Of a stretch of DNA of 64,000 nucleotides, positions 63,103 to 64,000 are shown one piece after another. The stretch comes from Ficedula albicollis (Eukaryota; Chordata; Aves; Passeriformes; Muscicapidae). The position numbers were made by a program, and so were the translations under genes. The notes under the pieces are model-generated. The model was given only the letters and a program-made list of their open reading frames with translations, did not search any database and was not told the origin of the DNA. The stretch is taken from the NCBI RefSeq assembly GCF_000247815.1, contig NC_021683.1:5473521-5537520 (forward strand), read 5' to 3'. The stretch's first letter is position 1; every line of letters begins with the position of its first letter.

Positions 63103-64000
63103 TTCAGTAAGCTGCTTTGGAGATTTTTTTTTTTTTCTTTTCCTGACTCTGCTAAGCTTTGAGCTTCAAAGAAATTTTTTCCTCTAAAGAGCTGCTGAGG
63201 GGCACAGGGGTGATGCAGTGGATGCTCTGAAAGCATCAGCATTTAATTGAGAATTTGTGTGAGTGTGATCAAATTCCAGAAGTATTATTCACTATAAAAT
63301 TTAGTAGAAAAAGGGCAATGGAAAACCTGCCCTGGATATATAAATGTCTGCAGAAGGAATGCATGCAGTAGACAAGTAGCCAGGTTCCAGTAGTACACAG
63401 CATGTTCACGTGCACAGAAAGTGGATTTTGAAAGTTTAGAACATCTTTTGTGTTCAGTCAGAGGCCAGGGTGTGCTGTCAGCCATGCTGCTGGAAATCCA
63501 AAGCACGATGATTTAAGTCTCTGGACTTAGTTCAGATTTGCAGTGCAGCAGCTTAGTGCATAGCTGACCTTAGTGCTTGTGTTTTAGCTTTAACTAATTG
63601 GTTAATGTTTGCTTTGTGGAGTCAAAAAGCTCTGTGTAAGCTCTAAGGATTATTTTTATTTAGTGGCATATTGGTATATTCATGCCTAATGTTTGTATTT
63701 GATTTTTTTTTTCTCTGAATGCATGATGGTGTTTTTTTTTTTCAGATGAGATTTTCCCAAGGGATTTTTTTTTCCTCTTACTTTCCCTAAATAGCCTTCT
63801 GGAATCTAAAGGCCTTCCAGTAAATTCTGATTTTCTTTGGTGGCCTGACTATAGAATGAATGGAGCAGTTTTGGAAATGCATTTTTAAGGAGAGGGAGGC
63901 AAAGGGAATGGAGAGGAGGACAATCAACAAAGCTGCTGTGCCTGTATTTATCAGGCTGCCAGTGGGAGCTGCACAGCTCAGACTGCACTTCTAATCAACC
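63103..64000. other. unique non-coding DNA, nothing recognised
   Basis: T-rich runs near 63125, 63705, 63731 and 63763. Open frames up to 73 codons with no domain. The window ends without a recognisable boundary. Confidence 0.55.

Overview
The window reads as non-coding, AT-rich nuclear DNA from a sauropsid, most likely a bird and perhaps a passerine. The main evidence is one 5'-truncated CR1 retroposon (about 49,991-50,325) that ends in the avian CR1 3' signature, plus several old MIR-type SINE remnants. There are no Alu-, L1- or B1-like sequences. No complete gene was recognised. The longest open frames are about 150 codons, have no recognisable domain and are what chance gives, so this is intergenic sequence or the inside of a very large intron. 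Bacterial features (operons, ribosome binding sites, CRISPR) do not apply.

Layout: 1-10 kb is unique DNA with one short duplication built around a hairpin (3.24-3.33 kb) and a conserved-looking AT-rich block near 7.2-7.5 kb. 10-19 kb holds four direct tandem duplications (units of 113, 71, about 131 and 150 bp), a block that keeps several CpGs (13.18-13.43 kb) and a weak candidate minus-strand terminal exon (15.9-16.1 kb). 19-31 kb has two MIR-like fragments, a T47 tract, a 72-bp duplication, a diverged older duplication (23.7-23.9 kb) and a 647-bp duplication whose second copy carries nested partial repeats (29.5-30.95 kb). 33.5-35.1 kb carries broken, coding-like stretches on the minus strand, interrupted by two MIR-type elements. 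37-50 kb is mostly unique, with a (GT)14 microsatellite and old amniote repeats. 51.4-53.0 kb is a complex X-Y-Y-X-Y duplication. 56-64 kb has three more tandem duplications, the last a 330-bp unit with one mismatch between copies, next to a homeodomain-site-rich block.

The most unusual property is the density of recent local tandem duplications. I count twelve clear loci with units from 46 bp to about 1 kb, mostly 96-99% identical by eye, together with several near-perfect inverted repeats with loops of 1-6 nt that resemble template-switch mutations. Three of the largest duplications contain or adjoin sequence that looks like conserved non-coding (possibly enhancer) DNA. No new molecular system could be shown; the duplication pattern and the decayed coding block are the points most worth checking.
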